Positions 1 to 8,195 of a stretch of 34,155 nucleotides of DNA are shown here, one piece after another (the first letter of the stretch is position 1; every line of letters begins with the position of its first letter). Source of the DNA: Acidimicrobiaceae bacterium (GTDB taxonomy: Bacteria > Actinomycetota > Acidimicrobiia > Acidimicrobiales > UBA8592). Both the position numbers and the translations under genes were made by a program. The DNA is taken from assembly GCA_002720485.1 (NCBI GenBank), contig PBIQ01000041.1:1-34155 (forward strand), given 5' to 3'. The notes beneath the pieces are model-generated. The model was not told the origin of the DNA and searched no databases. It saw nothing but the letters and a program-made list of their open reading frames with translations.

Positions 1-589
1 CGAGAAGAGCCTGGGCTGCTTCTTCAGCTGCTACTTGAGCTGCATACTCAGCTGCTGCTTCAGCAAGTTCCGCTTCAGCACCTTCTTCGCAAATGGTTAC
101 TTCTTCGTCAAAGACAACCGTGGGTTCTCCCATAAATTCTTTTGAGGTAATTTTGACTCGAACAACGTTAGCTGTAGTTCCGTAAGTGGAATAAGAGTGC
201 GAGTTCCCGGTGTTAAGCATCTGATTGAAATCGGCAACGGTGTAGTCTTCTTGGAATACAAATTCTGGACTTTCCCCACCTTCAACTGTTCCGTTGAATA
301 AGTAGGCATCGTACCATCTCATACTTCCATTGTTATTCGTTATTTCAATGTCTAGCTCATTGACATGGGTATCACAGTAACCATCCGTGGACACTTGAGT
401 CCCTATAAGGATCACTATGTCTTCGATGCTGGTTAGATCATCTAATTCAATAATTGGCTCTGAACCTAGACCTGGTCCGCTAGGTGTAGCTGCTGCTGTT
501 GCTGTGAACATAGTAGCCATGCCTATTCCTACAAGAGCAACTGACGCTATTGCCCTTCGGATGTTGTTATTTGTTTTGTTTGTATTCAT
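1..589 (-). CDS. Secreted protein of unknown function, partial (C-terminus beyond window)
   Basis: The frame is open from an ATG at 589 to the window edge (196 codons), so the C-terminus is missing. A strong AGGAGG sits 5 nt before the ATG. Residues 1-34 form a Sec signal peptide: basic NIRR, a hydrophobic stretch, then TATAAA before the likely cleavage site. The mature part has two cysteines (C72, C167) that may form a disulfide, and the sequence between them alternates polar and beta-type residues, suggesting a beta-sandwich. From about residue 168 it turns into an Ala/Glu-rich segment (repeats like EAEAELAEAAAEYAAQ) that should be a helix or coiled coil. I do not recognise the family. It is exported and may be cell-surface or periplasmic. 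Confidence 0.8.
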   Translation of the reverse strand, partial: MNTNKTNNNIRRAIASVALVGIGMATMFTATAAATPSGPGLGSEPIIELDDLTSIEDIVILIGTQVSTDGYCDTHVNELDIEITNNNGSMRWYDAYLFNGTVEGGESPEFVFQEDYTVADFNQMLNTGNSHSYSTYGTTANVVRVKITSKEFMGEPTVVFDEEVTICEEGAEAELAEAAAEYAAQVAAEEAAQALL

Positions 590-670
590 TTTTGCCTCCT
601 GGGCTGTTTGTTTGTGCTAGGTAGACAACAACATGCGGTAGTTATTACACCCCGAAACCAAAATTTTCTA

Positions 671-700
671 AAAAAGAATAAAAATCCCTTTGAACAGGGA
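671..700 (-). terminator. Rho-independent terminator of the desaturase gene
   Basis: Read on the minus strand, TCCCT and AGGGA form a 5-bp stem around a 6-nt loop (685-700), followed by a T-rich tail (TTTTTATTCTTTTTT). It lies about 20 nt beyond the stop codon of the desaturase at 720, and upstream of the secreted-protein gene, so it separates the two transcripts. Confidence 0.6.
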
Positions 701-719
701 CTACAGGATTAAATACTTC

Positions 720-1514
720 TTAGATTTTTGCTAAATGAGAAGGATTTGGTGTTTTACTTGCCAGTTTGTCAACGTCAGAATGACGAATCCGTGCAAGCTT
801 TAGGAAAGATAAGATTTTTATTACCCACCATCCAGGGTCGGCTTGAAACCACCTTCGTGAGAATCGAGCACTAGTTGGCGCTGCGTGATGGTGATTATGG
901 AAACCTTCTCCAGCTGTCAAAAGAGCCAGCCATGTCACGTTTGTTCCAGAGTTAGTTTCGTAGCTTTTTCTTCCAAAATGATGGGCAACAGAATTCACAG
1001 ATCCACTTAGACCCAAATAAAGCACAGCATGAAAAGCAAATGCCACAGCAGCAGCGATAATTCCAAAGGAGAATACTAATCCAACGAAAAGCAGTCCCAA
1101 CCCCAATAATGCATGGTCGTAGAAAAGACGGTCGGTTGTTCGTTGAGGAAGGTCACGAGCGTAACTCTCAATTGTTTTATTGTCATTTGCAGCTTTTCGG
1201 TAAAGAAAAACATTCATAAGTTGAACTTTTTTCCAACCGAGCACCAAAGGTGAGTGAGGGTCTTCAACGGTATCGGTATGAGCATGATGCTTTCTATGGA
1301 CCGCAACCCACTGACGAGGTCGAATACCTGATGTAACCCATACAGCGAACCGGAAAATCTCGTTTATTATCGGGTGAAATGTAACAGCTTTATGGGTGAG
1401 CTCTCTATGCAGATAGAGTGTCGTGCTAAAGACGGCTATCTGCGTTACGACAAAACCAACAAGAACACCAACAAGTACAGGATGCATATAAAGAAAGTAT
1501 TCTACGAAAAACAC
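720..1514 (-). CDS. Acyl-CoA/lipid fatty acid desaturase (delta-9, DesC-like)
   Basis: Integral-membrane di-iron desaturase that introduces a double bond into a fatty acyl chain. The three histidine boxes are present: HRELTH (36-41), HRKHH (73-77) and HNHHH (206-210), with hydrophobic segments before the first box and between the second and third. The motif EGFHNHHHAAP is typical of the acyl-CoA delta-9 / Ole1-DesC group. At 264 residues it is short but complete for bacterial members. The GTG at 1514 gives the longest frame; an ATG at 1487 (residue 10) is a good alternative because it has TACTTT 6 nt upstream, matching the leaderless pattern elsewhere in the window. A terminator follows at 671-700. 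The likely role is membrane fluidity control; the exact substrate and regiospecificity cannot be read from the sequence. Confidence 0.88.
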   Translation of the reverse strand: MFFVEYFLYMHPVLVGVLVGFVVTQIAVFSTTLYLHRELTHKAVTFHPIINEIFRFAVWVTSGIRPRQWVAVHRKHHAHTDTVEDPHSPLVLGWKKVQLMNVFLYRKAANDNKTIESYARDLPQRTTDRLFYDHALLGLGLLFVGLVFSFGIIAAAVAFAFHAVLYLGLSGSVNSVAHHFGRKSYETNSGTNVTWLALLTAGEGFHNHHHAAPTSARFSRRWFQADPGWWVIKILSFLKLARIRHSDVDKLASKTPNPSHLAKI

Positions 1515-1649
1515 CAGATGGTAAATAGTAAAGAACTTTTTTTCTTTTTTTCTTACTTTCTACTCAATTGCGATGTCCTACCTGTAGATACCCCATTTCT
1601 ATTTGTGGTTAGACTTAAAAGACATTGAATCTATACAAATGATTGGATA

Positions 1650-2060
1650 ATGGGAATGCCCGAAAAGAATGTAGTCCTTTTTGATGACGGCTGCGGATTC
1701 TGTCGTCGTATTGTCGACTTCGCTCAGCCCAAAATCAGATCAACGATAGCACTAGACTTCGTCCCCCTACTTAGTGAAGAAGCCAAAGAGATACTAGAAA
1801 ACCTTCCTTTGCAATCTCAGCAGGTTGACAGTCTTATCTTTTTCAACGGTCGTAAGGGGTACATCTATTCATCGGCTGCACTCAAATGCCTTGCAAAAAT
1901 GAAATTGCCTTTCGCCGTATGGACCCCACTAGTTTGGATTATCCCTCGCCCTATTCGAGATTTTCTGTATCGCCGGGTAGCGAAATCACGCCACCGTTTT
2001 TTTCGACAGGATCTTGAATGTCAAGTAGAACAAACAGAACAGGAAATGCAACAAATATGA
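1650..2060 (+). CDS. DCC-family (DUF393) thiol-disulfide oxidoreductase-like protein
   Basis: A small 136-residue protein that begins with a beta strand followed by DDGCGFC (12-18), the D-x-x-C-G-F-C signature of the DUF393/DCC family. C15 and C18 would be the redox pair. The rest fits the family: a helical middle, a segment YIYSSAALKCLAK matching the usual G-x-x-A-L region, and the C-terminal PRPIRDFLYRRVAKSRHRF. There is no signal peptide, so it is probably cytoplasmic. Members are thought to act in thiol-disulfide exchange but have few proven functions. Start: ATG 1650 or ATG 1656 two codons later; both are possible and neither has a clear Shine-Dalgarno site. It stops with TGA, which shows that TGA is a normal stop in this genome. 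Confidence 0.8.
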   Translation: MGMPEKNVVLFDDGCGFCRRIVDFAQPKIRSTIALDFVPLLSEEAKEILENLPLQSQQVDSLIFFNGRKGYIYSSAALKCLAKMKLPFAVWTPLVWIIPRPIRDFLYRRVAKSRHRFFRQDLECQVEQTEQEMQQI

Positions 2061-2088
2061 GTTACGGGTGTAAGAATTCATCTATGAG

Positions 2089-2161
2089 CTCGTCTTATCT
2101 CTTGAACAATAGAGAGCGAGTGAACTAAGAAAATATTAGGCCTCGTTCAAGAGACGAGGCC
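2089..2161 (+). promoter_or_regulatory. Structured leader with mutually exclusive hairpins before the sigma-factor gene
   Basis: Three pairings are visible. (A) GGCCTCG 2139-2145 with CGAGGCC 2155-2161, a perfect 7-bp hairpin ending 4 nt before the GAGG ribosome site (2166-2169). (B) TCTCT 2098-2102 with AGAGA 2111-2115, closed outside by CTCG 2089-2092 and CGAG 2117-2120. (C) A long-range pairing of CTCGT and CTCTTGAAC (2089-2093, 2099-2107) with GTTCAAGAGACGAG (2145-2158), 14 bp with a 5-nt bulge. C excludes A and B. No T-tract follows, so A is not a classical terminator. A translational or attenuation switch is inference. Confidence 0.4.
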
Positions 2162-2176
2162 GTATGAGGTACACAA

Positions 2177-4279
2177 GTGAAAAAAAGCGACAGCGAACTC
2201 GTCGAAGCCGCGCGCGAAGGAGATCAGGCGGCGATCGGTCAGATATACGATCGATATGCCGACAGGCTATTCGGCTTTGCCTTCTCCATTCTCCGCGATC
2301 GCGAAGAAGCTGCAGATGCTGTCCACGACGTTATTCTCCGCTCATCCCAACGTTTAGATCAGCTCAGGGACCCTTCCCGCTTGCGGCCTTGGTTATTTTC
2401 TATAGCTCGAAACGAAGTTATGACCAGAACCAGACAACGTTCCAAGCGCGACGATCGCGAGGTTCCCGACATGGCTGCTGACCTTCCAGCCCATGATGAA
2501 GGGCTTGTCCGAAATGAACTTCAAACACTTGTTTGGGAAGCAGCCGATGCCCTACAGCCGCGGGATCGAGAGCTTCTTGAATTATCGATGCAGGGATTAG
2601 AAGGAGAAGAACTCGCTCAAGCTCTTGGAGTGAAAACTTCCCATGTGCATGTTCTCACATCAAGGCTGCGAGACCGTATGGAAAAAGCCGTCGGTTCTCT
2701 TCTCGTTGCCCGTTTAGGCCGAGATGATTGCGAAAAACTCGAAGAACTCCTTTCAGATTGGGATGGAAAATTTACTTTGGAAGTTCGATCAAAAGTCACA
2801 AGGCATATCGAGAAATGCGACACATGCACCAAGCGCCGTGCAATCGTATGTGCTCCTGGATCAATTGCTGCAGCCCTACCTGCGGTCATTATTCCTGTCT
2901 CTCTCCGTGACCGCATCCTCGCTTCCGTGGATTCTGTCTCCCAGGGGAATCCAGCAAATTACACAAATCCATCACCCACAAACTGGACATGGGATCCCGT
3001 TACTGGATTCCCAATCAAAGCATCTATTGCCGGACGTTTTGCAGCTCTCATGACAATTGTCGCCGGAGGAATAGTTACCGTTACCGCTGCCGTCATCGCC
3101 GTTATCCTTATAGTCGGATCCCAAGGAGACAATGGTAACGATGAAGGATCGTCCGGAATCAACGATGGCAATGACATAGCTGTTGAACAGGTTACTGAGA
3201 GTCAAGATGCATCCCAGTTAGCATCAGCTGAAAACCCAATTGTGATTCCTGATGAGCTGAACCTTATTTGCAAGGAAGGAGAGTACTGCTCCATTGCTGT
3301 TTCTCTTTCAAGTAAACCTGATGGAGAGGTTGCGCTTGTGGGGACTTTAGAAGATTGCCAGAGTTTTGACGTTCCACGCGAACATCTTGTCGCTTCGTGG
3401 GGAAGTAATGACTGGGAAACAAATAAAGGACGAATATATCTTGCTGCCCCTGATGGAGAACCTCTCGGAGATAGGGCCTGCCAGATCACGTACTCGTTAG
3501 ATTTTTCGAATAATCAGAGTCTTGAAAGAGCCTTTACCTTAAGTTTCATAATCAGAGACATTGACAAAACAGAGCAACCGACTCCCGACTCCGATCCGAC
3601 TCCTGACCCCGATCCGACTCCCGATCCCGATCCGACTCCTGACCCGAATCCGACCCCTCAACCACAACCAACGTTCACTGTTGGCGTAACAGAGCTCGCG
3701 TTCGGCTCTGACTGGAATACGCGTGAAATAACCATGACCAACTCAGGCGATACCGCTGTTGAATGGACGATGGAAACGAATTCCGATGCGTATGAGGCGA
3801 CAGTTCCTAGCGGCACGCTACCCCCAGATACATCCACCAGCGTGAAGATAATATTTGCACGAAACGGCCTGAGCGAAGGCGATTACCTAGGAACGCTAAC
3901 TATTAATGGGGATGAAGCGACATATGATATTGGGTTGACAGGTTCCGTTGAAATCAAGCCATCTATTGCTTTCTTTTATGCCAACCCGTCCGCAATAGTT
4001 GCTATAGGAAATGGTTGTTCAACAAACCAAGTTTCAATTTCTGCCGATGTTTACGATGATAACAACCTTTCAAAAGTTGAAGTGGAGTGGTCCAAAGATG
4101 GAATCAATACCGAAGTCACTTCACTTGAGTTCGCACAGGGAATTTGGATTGGATACTTGAATGATCTGGAAACCGGCACAGTCCCAATAGCAAACTTTCT
4201 TTTACGAGCTAAAGATGTTCGAGGGAATGAGAGCACAGCAACAACAGAGATAACAGTTCGACCCTGCCCCAACCAGTAA
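2177..4279 (+). CDS. Membrane-anchored ECF sigma factor fused to zinc-finger anti-sigma-like, TM and extracytoplasmic domains
   Basis: GTG start, with GAGG 7 nt upstream. Residues about 5-90 are sigma region 2 (helices ending in PWLFSIARNE) and about 112-178 are sigma region 4, with a helix-turn-helix around ELAQALGVKTSHVHVLTSRLR. Next, C185, H210, C214 and C217 (HIEKCDTC) form a zinc-binding anti-sigma-type motif. One hydrophobic helix lies at about 287-314, then a low-complexity linker, a cysteine-containing domain (364-460), a PDPTPDPD repeat (467-498), an Ig-like ASH/BACON-type domain (499-590) and a further beta domain to residue 700. So the sigma part is cytoplasmic and roughly 385 residues are outside. 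Typical ECF factors have about 180-200 residues. Seen: the domain order. Inferred: an outside signal controls a tethered sigma factor, possibly released by proteolysis. It converges on the SDR gene with a 6-nt gap. Confidence 0.85.
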   Translation: MKKSDSELVEAAREGDQAAIGQIYDRYADRLFGFAFSILRDREEAADAVHDVILRSSQRLDQLRDPSRLRPWLFSIARNEVMTRTRQRSKRDDREVPDMAADLPAHDEGLVRNELQTLVWEAADALQPRDRELLELSMQGLEGEELAQALGVKTSHVHVLTSRLRDRMEKAVGSLLVARLGRDDCEKLEELLSDWDGKFTLEVRSKVTRHIEKCDTCTKRRAIVCAPGSIAAALPAVIIPVSLRDRILASVDSVSQGNPANYTNPSPTNWTWDPVTGFPIKASIAGRFAALMTIVAGGIVTVTAAVIAVILIVGSQGDNGNDEGSSGINDGNDIAVEQVTESQDASQLASAENPIVIPDELNLICKEGEYCSIAVSLSSKPDGEVALVGTLEDCQSFDVPREHLVASWGSNDWETNKGRIYLAAPDGEPLGDRACQITYSLDFSNNQSLERAFTLSFIIRDIDKTEQPTPDSDPTPDPDPTPDPDPTPDPNPTPQPQPTFTVGVTELAFGSDWNTREITMTNSGDTAVEWTMETNSDAYEATVPSGTLPPDTSTSVKIIFARNGLSEGDYLGTLTINGDEATYDIGLTGSVEIKPSIAFFYANPSAIVAIGNGCSTNQVSISADVYDDNNLSKVEVEWSKDGINTEVTSLEFAQGIWIGYLNDLETGTVPIANFLLRAKDVRGNESTATTEITVRPCPNQ

Positions 4280-4285
4280 CACTCC

Positions 4286-5074
4286 TTATTTTTTGTTGGC
4301 GAAGTTTCCCCCACGAGGTTTTGCTCCGCCACCTACCCGAAGTAATTCACCAGTTACCCAACTCGCTGCGTCAGAAGCAAGATAGAGACAAGCAGCTCCT
4401 ATGTCTTGAGGAGTTCCGACACGACCCATAGGAATATCCCAGGCATCGAGAATTTCATCTTCTTTCAGCCCAGTTGCTTTCAGCATAATTTCTGTGGGAA
4501 TAGCTCCAGGCATAACTGCATTGACACGGATATCTGGGGCAAGTTCTGCTGCGAAGGTCCATGTTAGTGAATTCGTACCCGCCTTAGATGCCCCGTAGTG
4601 TCCGGATTTTGGGACCGCCTTGGTCCCAGCACCTGATGAAATATTGATAATAGAACCCTTCTCTATGTATTTAGCAGCGATCTTACTTCCTACAAATACT
4701 GCGGTTAGGTTGAGATCAATTGTGCGATCCCACTCTTCGCGATCTAATTCAACAAGGGGGCTATGCACAGAAGATCCTCCAGCGTTATTCACCCAAACAG
4801 TAAGTTTCCCAAATTCAGAAACAGCAGCTTTAGCTAATACTTCAACAGCATCTGTATCAGTAACATCAGTAGTAACAGCGATTGCTTCTCCGCCACCATC
4901 ACGAATTTCACTGGCGACCCTTTCAATTTCATTTGTTCTTCTAGCCGCGACAACAACCGCTGCCCCAGCATCAGAGAATGACTTTGCGATGCCCTCTCCA
5001 ATTCCCCGTCCAGCACCAGTAATTACAGCGACATGACCTGTAAGGTCAAACAAATCCGGTGTTCTTCTCGTCAT
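4286..5074 (-). CDS. SDR-family NAD(P)-dependent oxidoreductase
   Basis: Classical short-chain dehydrogenase/reductase, 262 residues. It has the cofactor motif TGAGRGIG (19-26), the structural motif NNAG (96-99), and the catalytic Ser about 146, Tyr160 and Lys164 (YGASK). A PGAIPTE segment and a C-terminal VTGELLRVGGG stretch are typical of FabG-like SDRs. It oxidises or reduces an alcohol/ketone; the substrate is not readable. AGGAGG precedes the ATG and lies inside the last Gly codons of the PPOX gene, so the two are translationally coupled. It is the last gene of a leftward operon that starts at 8561, and so probably serves the same pathway as the two amidohydrolases and ABM proteins. Confidence 0.88.
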   Translation of the reverse strand: MTRRTPDLFDLTGHVAVITGAGRGIGEGIAKSFSDAGAAVVVAARRTNEIERVASEIRDGGGEAIAVTTDVTDTDAVEVLAKAAVSEFGKLTVWVNNAGGSSVHSPLVELDREEWDRTIDLNLTAVFVGSKIAAKYIEKGSIINISSGAGTKAVPKSGHYGASKAGTNSLTWTFAAELAPDIRVNAVMPGAIPTEIMLKATGLKEDEILDAWDIPMGRVGTPQDIGAACLYLASDAASWVTGELLRVGGGAKPRGGNFANKK

Positions 5075-5078
5075 TTTT

Positions 5079-5597
5079 CTATCCTCCTAAGCTTCCGCTA
5101 TATCGACCCGGAGGAACACGTTTACCGCTCTTCTCCCACATTTTTCCACTGTCAAAATCAAATCTATATTCGGGCGTTAATTCTAGAACCACCCTATTCG
5201 GGGTATTGATATGTTCAAAAACTTCTTGAGCACCTTCTACGCTTTCTGGTCGGCATGCTTTCGCAATGCCAGGCAAAACCCAATCTAAGACTTCTTGCTC
5301 GTGATGGACCTTGCATGGGCCTCGAAATGAAGCTGTTTTCCCAGTTCCCAAATCTGTGCCCTTCGAGGTGATGCAGAAGGAAGCGTATCCGGTTCTTCGA
5401 ATTGCAGAAACCCGAGCTCTCTTTTCTGCGCACGTAAACCAGAAACTTCCATTACTCCATAAATAATAGGTAATTACACCGAAAGGCTGCCCAGATTTAT
5501 TTACCCACATGAAAGTTCCTTCAACCTGCTTTTCGAAGAGTTCCTCAAGTTCGGTATCTGTTAGCGTACAACCCTCAAGATTCTCAGAATCTGTCAT
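5079..5597 (-). CDS. PPOX-type flavin/F420-dependent oxidoreductase (split-barrel fold)
   Basis: 172 residues. The N-terminal two thirds match the pyridoxamine-5'-phosphate-oxidase-like split barrel: strands carrying GTFMWVNKSGQPFGVITYYL, a strand with SFWFTC, then EKRARVSAIRRTGYASFCI, typical of actinobacterial PPOX-class proteins that bind FMN or F420. GTG-free ATG start at 5597 with GGAAG nearby. It lies 37 nt after the ABM gene and 4 nt before the SDR gene in the same operon. It is likely a cytoplasmic redox enzyme acting on an operon intermediate. Flavin versus F420 cannot be decided here. Confidence 0.75.
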   Translation of the reverse strand: MTDSENLEGCTLTDTELEELFEKQVEGTFMWVNKSGQPFGVITYYLWSNGSFWFTCAEKRARVSAIRRTGYASFCITSKGTDLGTGKTASFRGPCKVHHEQEVLDWVLPGIAKACRPESVEGAQEVFEHINTPNRVVLELTPEYRFDFDSGKMWEKSGKRVPPGRYSGSLGG

Positions 5598-5634
5598 TCA
5601 CTTCCGTGCTTTCTTAAAAGTCATACCCCTCATT

Positions 5635-5934
5635 TTACATTTCGACTGAGTCTGAAACGGTGAAGCGGTGAATGCTTTTCCCAGTTATATTCCACTGTGC
5701 CATTGCCTCTCGGAATGGTGGCATATGCGGAGCTTGGAAATGGGCTTCTAGATCTTCGAGGGATTCCCATTGCTCGAATACTCTCAGCGTGTGGTCATTC
5801 AATGGGTCGGCGCTGAACACATAGTCGACGCATCCTTTTTCAGCATGCGTTGCCGTCATCATTGTCCGGCAAGCGTCCAGAACACTATCGTCGACGGCAA
5901 TTCCTAAAGTTAAAGTTCCCGCAATAACAATCAT
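5635..5934 (-). CDS. Antibiotic biosynthesis monooxygenase (ABM) domain protein
   Basis: 99-residue single-domain dimeric alpha-beta barrel protein of the ABM/YgiN type. Motifs: a first strand MIVIAGTLTL, then GCVDYVFSADPLNDHTLRVFEQWES, and the LEAHFQAPHM helix end. Such proteins are cofactor-free monooxygenases or quinone-processing enzymes. The ATG at 5934 is chosen over an upstream ATG at 5958, since it has GGAAGG about 8 nt before it and aligns with the start of the second ABM copy (8561), and because the longer start would overlap the amidohydrolase gene. It follows that gene by 4 nt. The operon contains a second, clearly related ABM gene at 8196-8561. Confidence 0.82.
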   Translation of the reverse strand: MIVIAGTLTLGIAVDDSVLDACRTMMTATHAEKGCVDYVFSADPLNDHTLRVFEQWESLEDLEAHFQAPHMPPFREAMAQWNITGKSIHRFTVSDSVEM

Positions 5935-5938
5935 TTTC

Positions 5939-7219
5939 TTATCCTTCCATTTGCTCATTCGGAGCGATATATGGGTTTTTCTGCATTAATGCGCAATGCA
6001 TTACGCCATCCTTCATCACCCCAACTATACGCCTGTGGTCCTGAAGGATGCGAATATCTTCTATGGGGTTCCCGTCGATGATTAGTAAATCCGCATACTT
6101 TCCCGCTTCAAGAGTTCCGACCATTCCTGAGGTATCTGCTGCAGCACCTCCATCACGAGTTGCACACAGAAGAGCCTCTGACGTCGACATCTCGAAGAGA
6201 TCAACAAAGTACTCAAGGTCCTTGCTATTCGTTCCATGTGGGGTGATATTCAAACCGTAATCTCCTCCGATAAGAACCCGAACTTTACTTTCTCGCAGGC
6301 GCTTGACAGCACTGATTGTTTCATCAACTTCTCGCTGGTACCCCCGTTGTTCCATAGCATCCCGAGGTAAACCCAGCTCACTTCCACGATCTAATAAGGC
6401 AATTTCCCATGCTATGCCTGGTCCGACAAAAATCTCATCACGCTTCGCCTCAAGCATGCGAACGGCTTCATCATCAAGGTAATTCGCGTGTCCGATAATG
6501 TCTACCCCATGTCGAACGGCTTGCTTAACTGCTGCGGCAGAACGTGAATGGCACACGACCCGCATACCGCGAATATGAGCTTCTTCAACTGCTGTCGCTA
6601 CCTCTTCGTCGGTGTACGTTAGGACACCAGGTGGTGCGAATTCTGATAATGCTTCACCATCCAGAAAGATCTTGACGATGTCACAACGGCGCTTTGCTAA
6701 CGACCGGACGGCTTTTCGTATAGCCCATGGTCCGTCAGCAATGATTTTTTTACTGTTGTCACCGCCAAAGGTCCCATCAGCGTTACTTCCGGTCGAACCT
6801 AGATCACGATCTGAAGCAGCAAGACGCGGGCCGGGTATCCGACCAGCGTTAATCGCATCACGAAGAGGGATATCTAAACCTTGTGCGGATCCAAAACTTA
6901 TCGCTGAGGTAAAACCTGAGCCTAATAAAACTCTCGCATTATCAGCCGCATCAAGCATGGCGATGGGAAGTGGTTGGCTGTTTAGTTGTTGCGGGTGGGC
7001 ATTATTGTACGAAAGGTGGACATGAGATTCAGTCATTCCTGGCATGACGAACTTTCCTAAAGCATCGTACCTATCAACGTTCTCTCCATTGGAAGGGAGG
7101 TCTTTTAGATGTCCAGCGAATTTAATAAACCTATCAGAAACCCAAATCGCCCCATTTTCGATTACTTCCTCATTCACTCCTGTAAAGAGAGTCGCATTTT
7201 CAATGATAAGAGAACTCAT
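5939..7219 (-). CDS. Metal-dependent amidohydrolase (imidazolonepropionase/prolidase-like)
   Basis: 426 residues, with the composite architecture of cytoplasmic amidohydrolases: a small beta domain at both ends and a TIM barrel between. Metal and catalytic residues are visible: HVH (66-68), Lys183 (DIVKIF, the probable carboxylated lysine), His224 (VCHSRS), His244 (GHANYL) and Asp320 (IGGD). The C-terminal G-KYADLLIIDGNP stretch is characteristic of the family. It should hydrolyse an amide, cyclic amide or similar C-N bond. Strong GGAG/GGAAGG sites before the ATG fall in the last codons of the upstream gene 7224-8189 (4-nt gap), so the two are coupled. Substrate unknown. Confidence 0.87.
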   Translation of the reverse strand: MSSLIIENATLFTGVNEEVIENGAIWVSDRFIKFAGHLKDLPSNGENVDRYDALGKFVMPGMTESHVHLSYNNAHPQQLNSQPLPIAMLDAADNARVLLGSGFTSAISFGSAQGLDIPLRDAINAGRIPGPRLAASDRDLGSTGSNADGTFGGDNSKKIIADGPWAIRKAVRSLAKRRCDIVKIFLDGEALSEFAPPGVLTYTDEEVATAVEEAHIRGMRVVCHSRSAAAVKQAVRHGVDIIGHANYLDDEAVRMLEAKRDEIFVGPGIAWEIALLDRGSELGLPRDAMEQRGYQREVDETISAVKRLRESKVRVLIGGDYGLNITPHGTNSKDLEYFVDLFEMSTSEALLCATRDGGAAADTSGMVGTLEAGKYADLLIIDGNPIEDIRILQDHRRIVGVMKDGVMHCALMQKNPYIAPNEQMEG

Positions 7220-7223
7220 ACCT

Positions 7224-8189
7224 CTACCTTCCTTCTCCTTTAGGTAAGCGTAATAAACGTTCAGCGTTTGCTCCTAGGCTACGGTCGAACTCGGTTATTT
7301 CATCCGGGGTATCCCATCCACCAAAATTAGTCCCATAGACCATTCTGTCTTTGCCGACGACAGATACAACAAAGTCATGAGCTTCACCAGGCTCGAGATG
7401 AGAGTCATACCATAGTGAACGTAAGGCTGAAACGAAATCAGATTCGTTACCTTGGAAAGAAGCCATTGAATCAAATCGTTTTGCAAGAAATGTTGCTGCT
7501 CCACCTCCATGTGAAACACAGATGTCGATATTTGGATGTCTATCCATGACGCCTCCCAAGATCAGGGCAGCAACAGCTAAGGTTTCTTCGTATGTATACC
7601 CAACTATGAGATCAAGCCCAAAGCGCCCTAAACGCGAATCAGCGGCCGACCGGACCCCATTATTCGTCGCAGGATGAATAAACAAGGGAACATCAAGCTC
7701 CACTACAGTCCTGTAAAAGTCATCGAGACGAGGATCATCTAAGGCAAATCCATAATCCGTCCCGACATATCCGCCAACTAACCCTAATTCTCTCACTCCT
7801 CTTTGGATCTCATCGCAAGCGGCATCAGGATCCTGCAATGGCAGGGCAATAGTTCCAAGAAGCCGATCCGGATAGGTTTTTACCAAACGAGACATAGCGT
7901 CATTCGACAACCTCGCAAAGTTAATGGCTTCAGCAGCAGCAATACCACCAAAAAAAGTTAATGGATTAGGAGAAAGCACTTGGATATCTATACCAAGTCG
8001 ATCCATTTCTTGAATTCGTCGATCCACCTCCATAAACACACTCCCAACATAGGGAACTCGAATGGAGTAATCCCCAACTCGGAAAGTTTGGAGAAGGTCC
8101 TCCTCTCCTAATTCCGGACCATAGATACCGGCTGCCCCGAAAGTTTCACGAAGAACAACGTGTGCGTGGATATCAATAATCCGAGACAC
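7224..8189 (-). CDS. Amidohydrolase-2 family protein (ACMSD-like decarboxylase/hydrolase fold)
   Basis: 321 residues of the amidohydrolase_2 (COG2159) family, which includes ACMSD, gamma-resorcylate decarboxylase and related lyases. Visible ligands: HAH (8-10), His172 (FIHPATN) and His227 (CVSHGGG). The usual metal-binding or catalytic aspartate near the C-terminus, normally in a GSD/GTD motif, is Asn288 here (VYGTNFGGWD). The DNA reads AAT unambiguously, so the change is not a translation slip. GTG start at 8189, 6 nt after the ABM gene, and 4 nt before the next amidohydrolase. The operon context suggests catabolism of an aromatic or N-containing ring compound. Activity may be altered by the Asn. 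Confidence 0.85.
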   Translation of the reverse strand: MSRIIDIHAHVVLRETFGAAGIYGPELGEEDLLQTFRVGDYSIRVPYVGSVFMEVDRRIQEMDRLGIDIQVLSPNPLTFFGGIAAAEAINFARLSNDAMSRLVKTYPDRLLGTIALPLQDPDAACDEIQRGVRELGLVGGYVGTDYGFALDDPRLDDFYRTVVELDVPLFIHPATNNGVRSAADSRLGRFGLDLIVGYTYEETLAVAALILGGVMDRHPNIDICVSHGGGAATFLAKRFDSMASFQGNESDFVSALRSLWYDSHLEPGEAHDFVVSVVGKDRMVYGTNFGGWDTPDEITEFDRSLGANAERLLRLPKGEGR

Positions 8190-8195
8190 TGATCT

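Noticed and set aside
1374-1628. 84-residue plus-strand open frame before the DUF393 gene
   Set aside because: Mostly overlaps the desaturase on the other strand; composition does not look like a real protein.
4620-5036. 138-residue plus-strand open frame
   Set aside because: Antisense to the SDR gene, low-complexity translation, no ribosome site.
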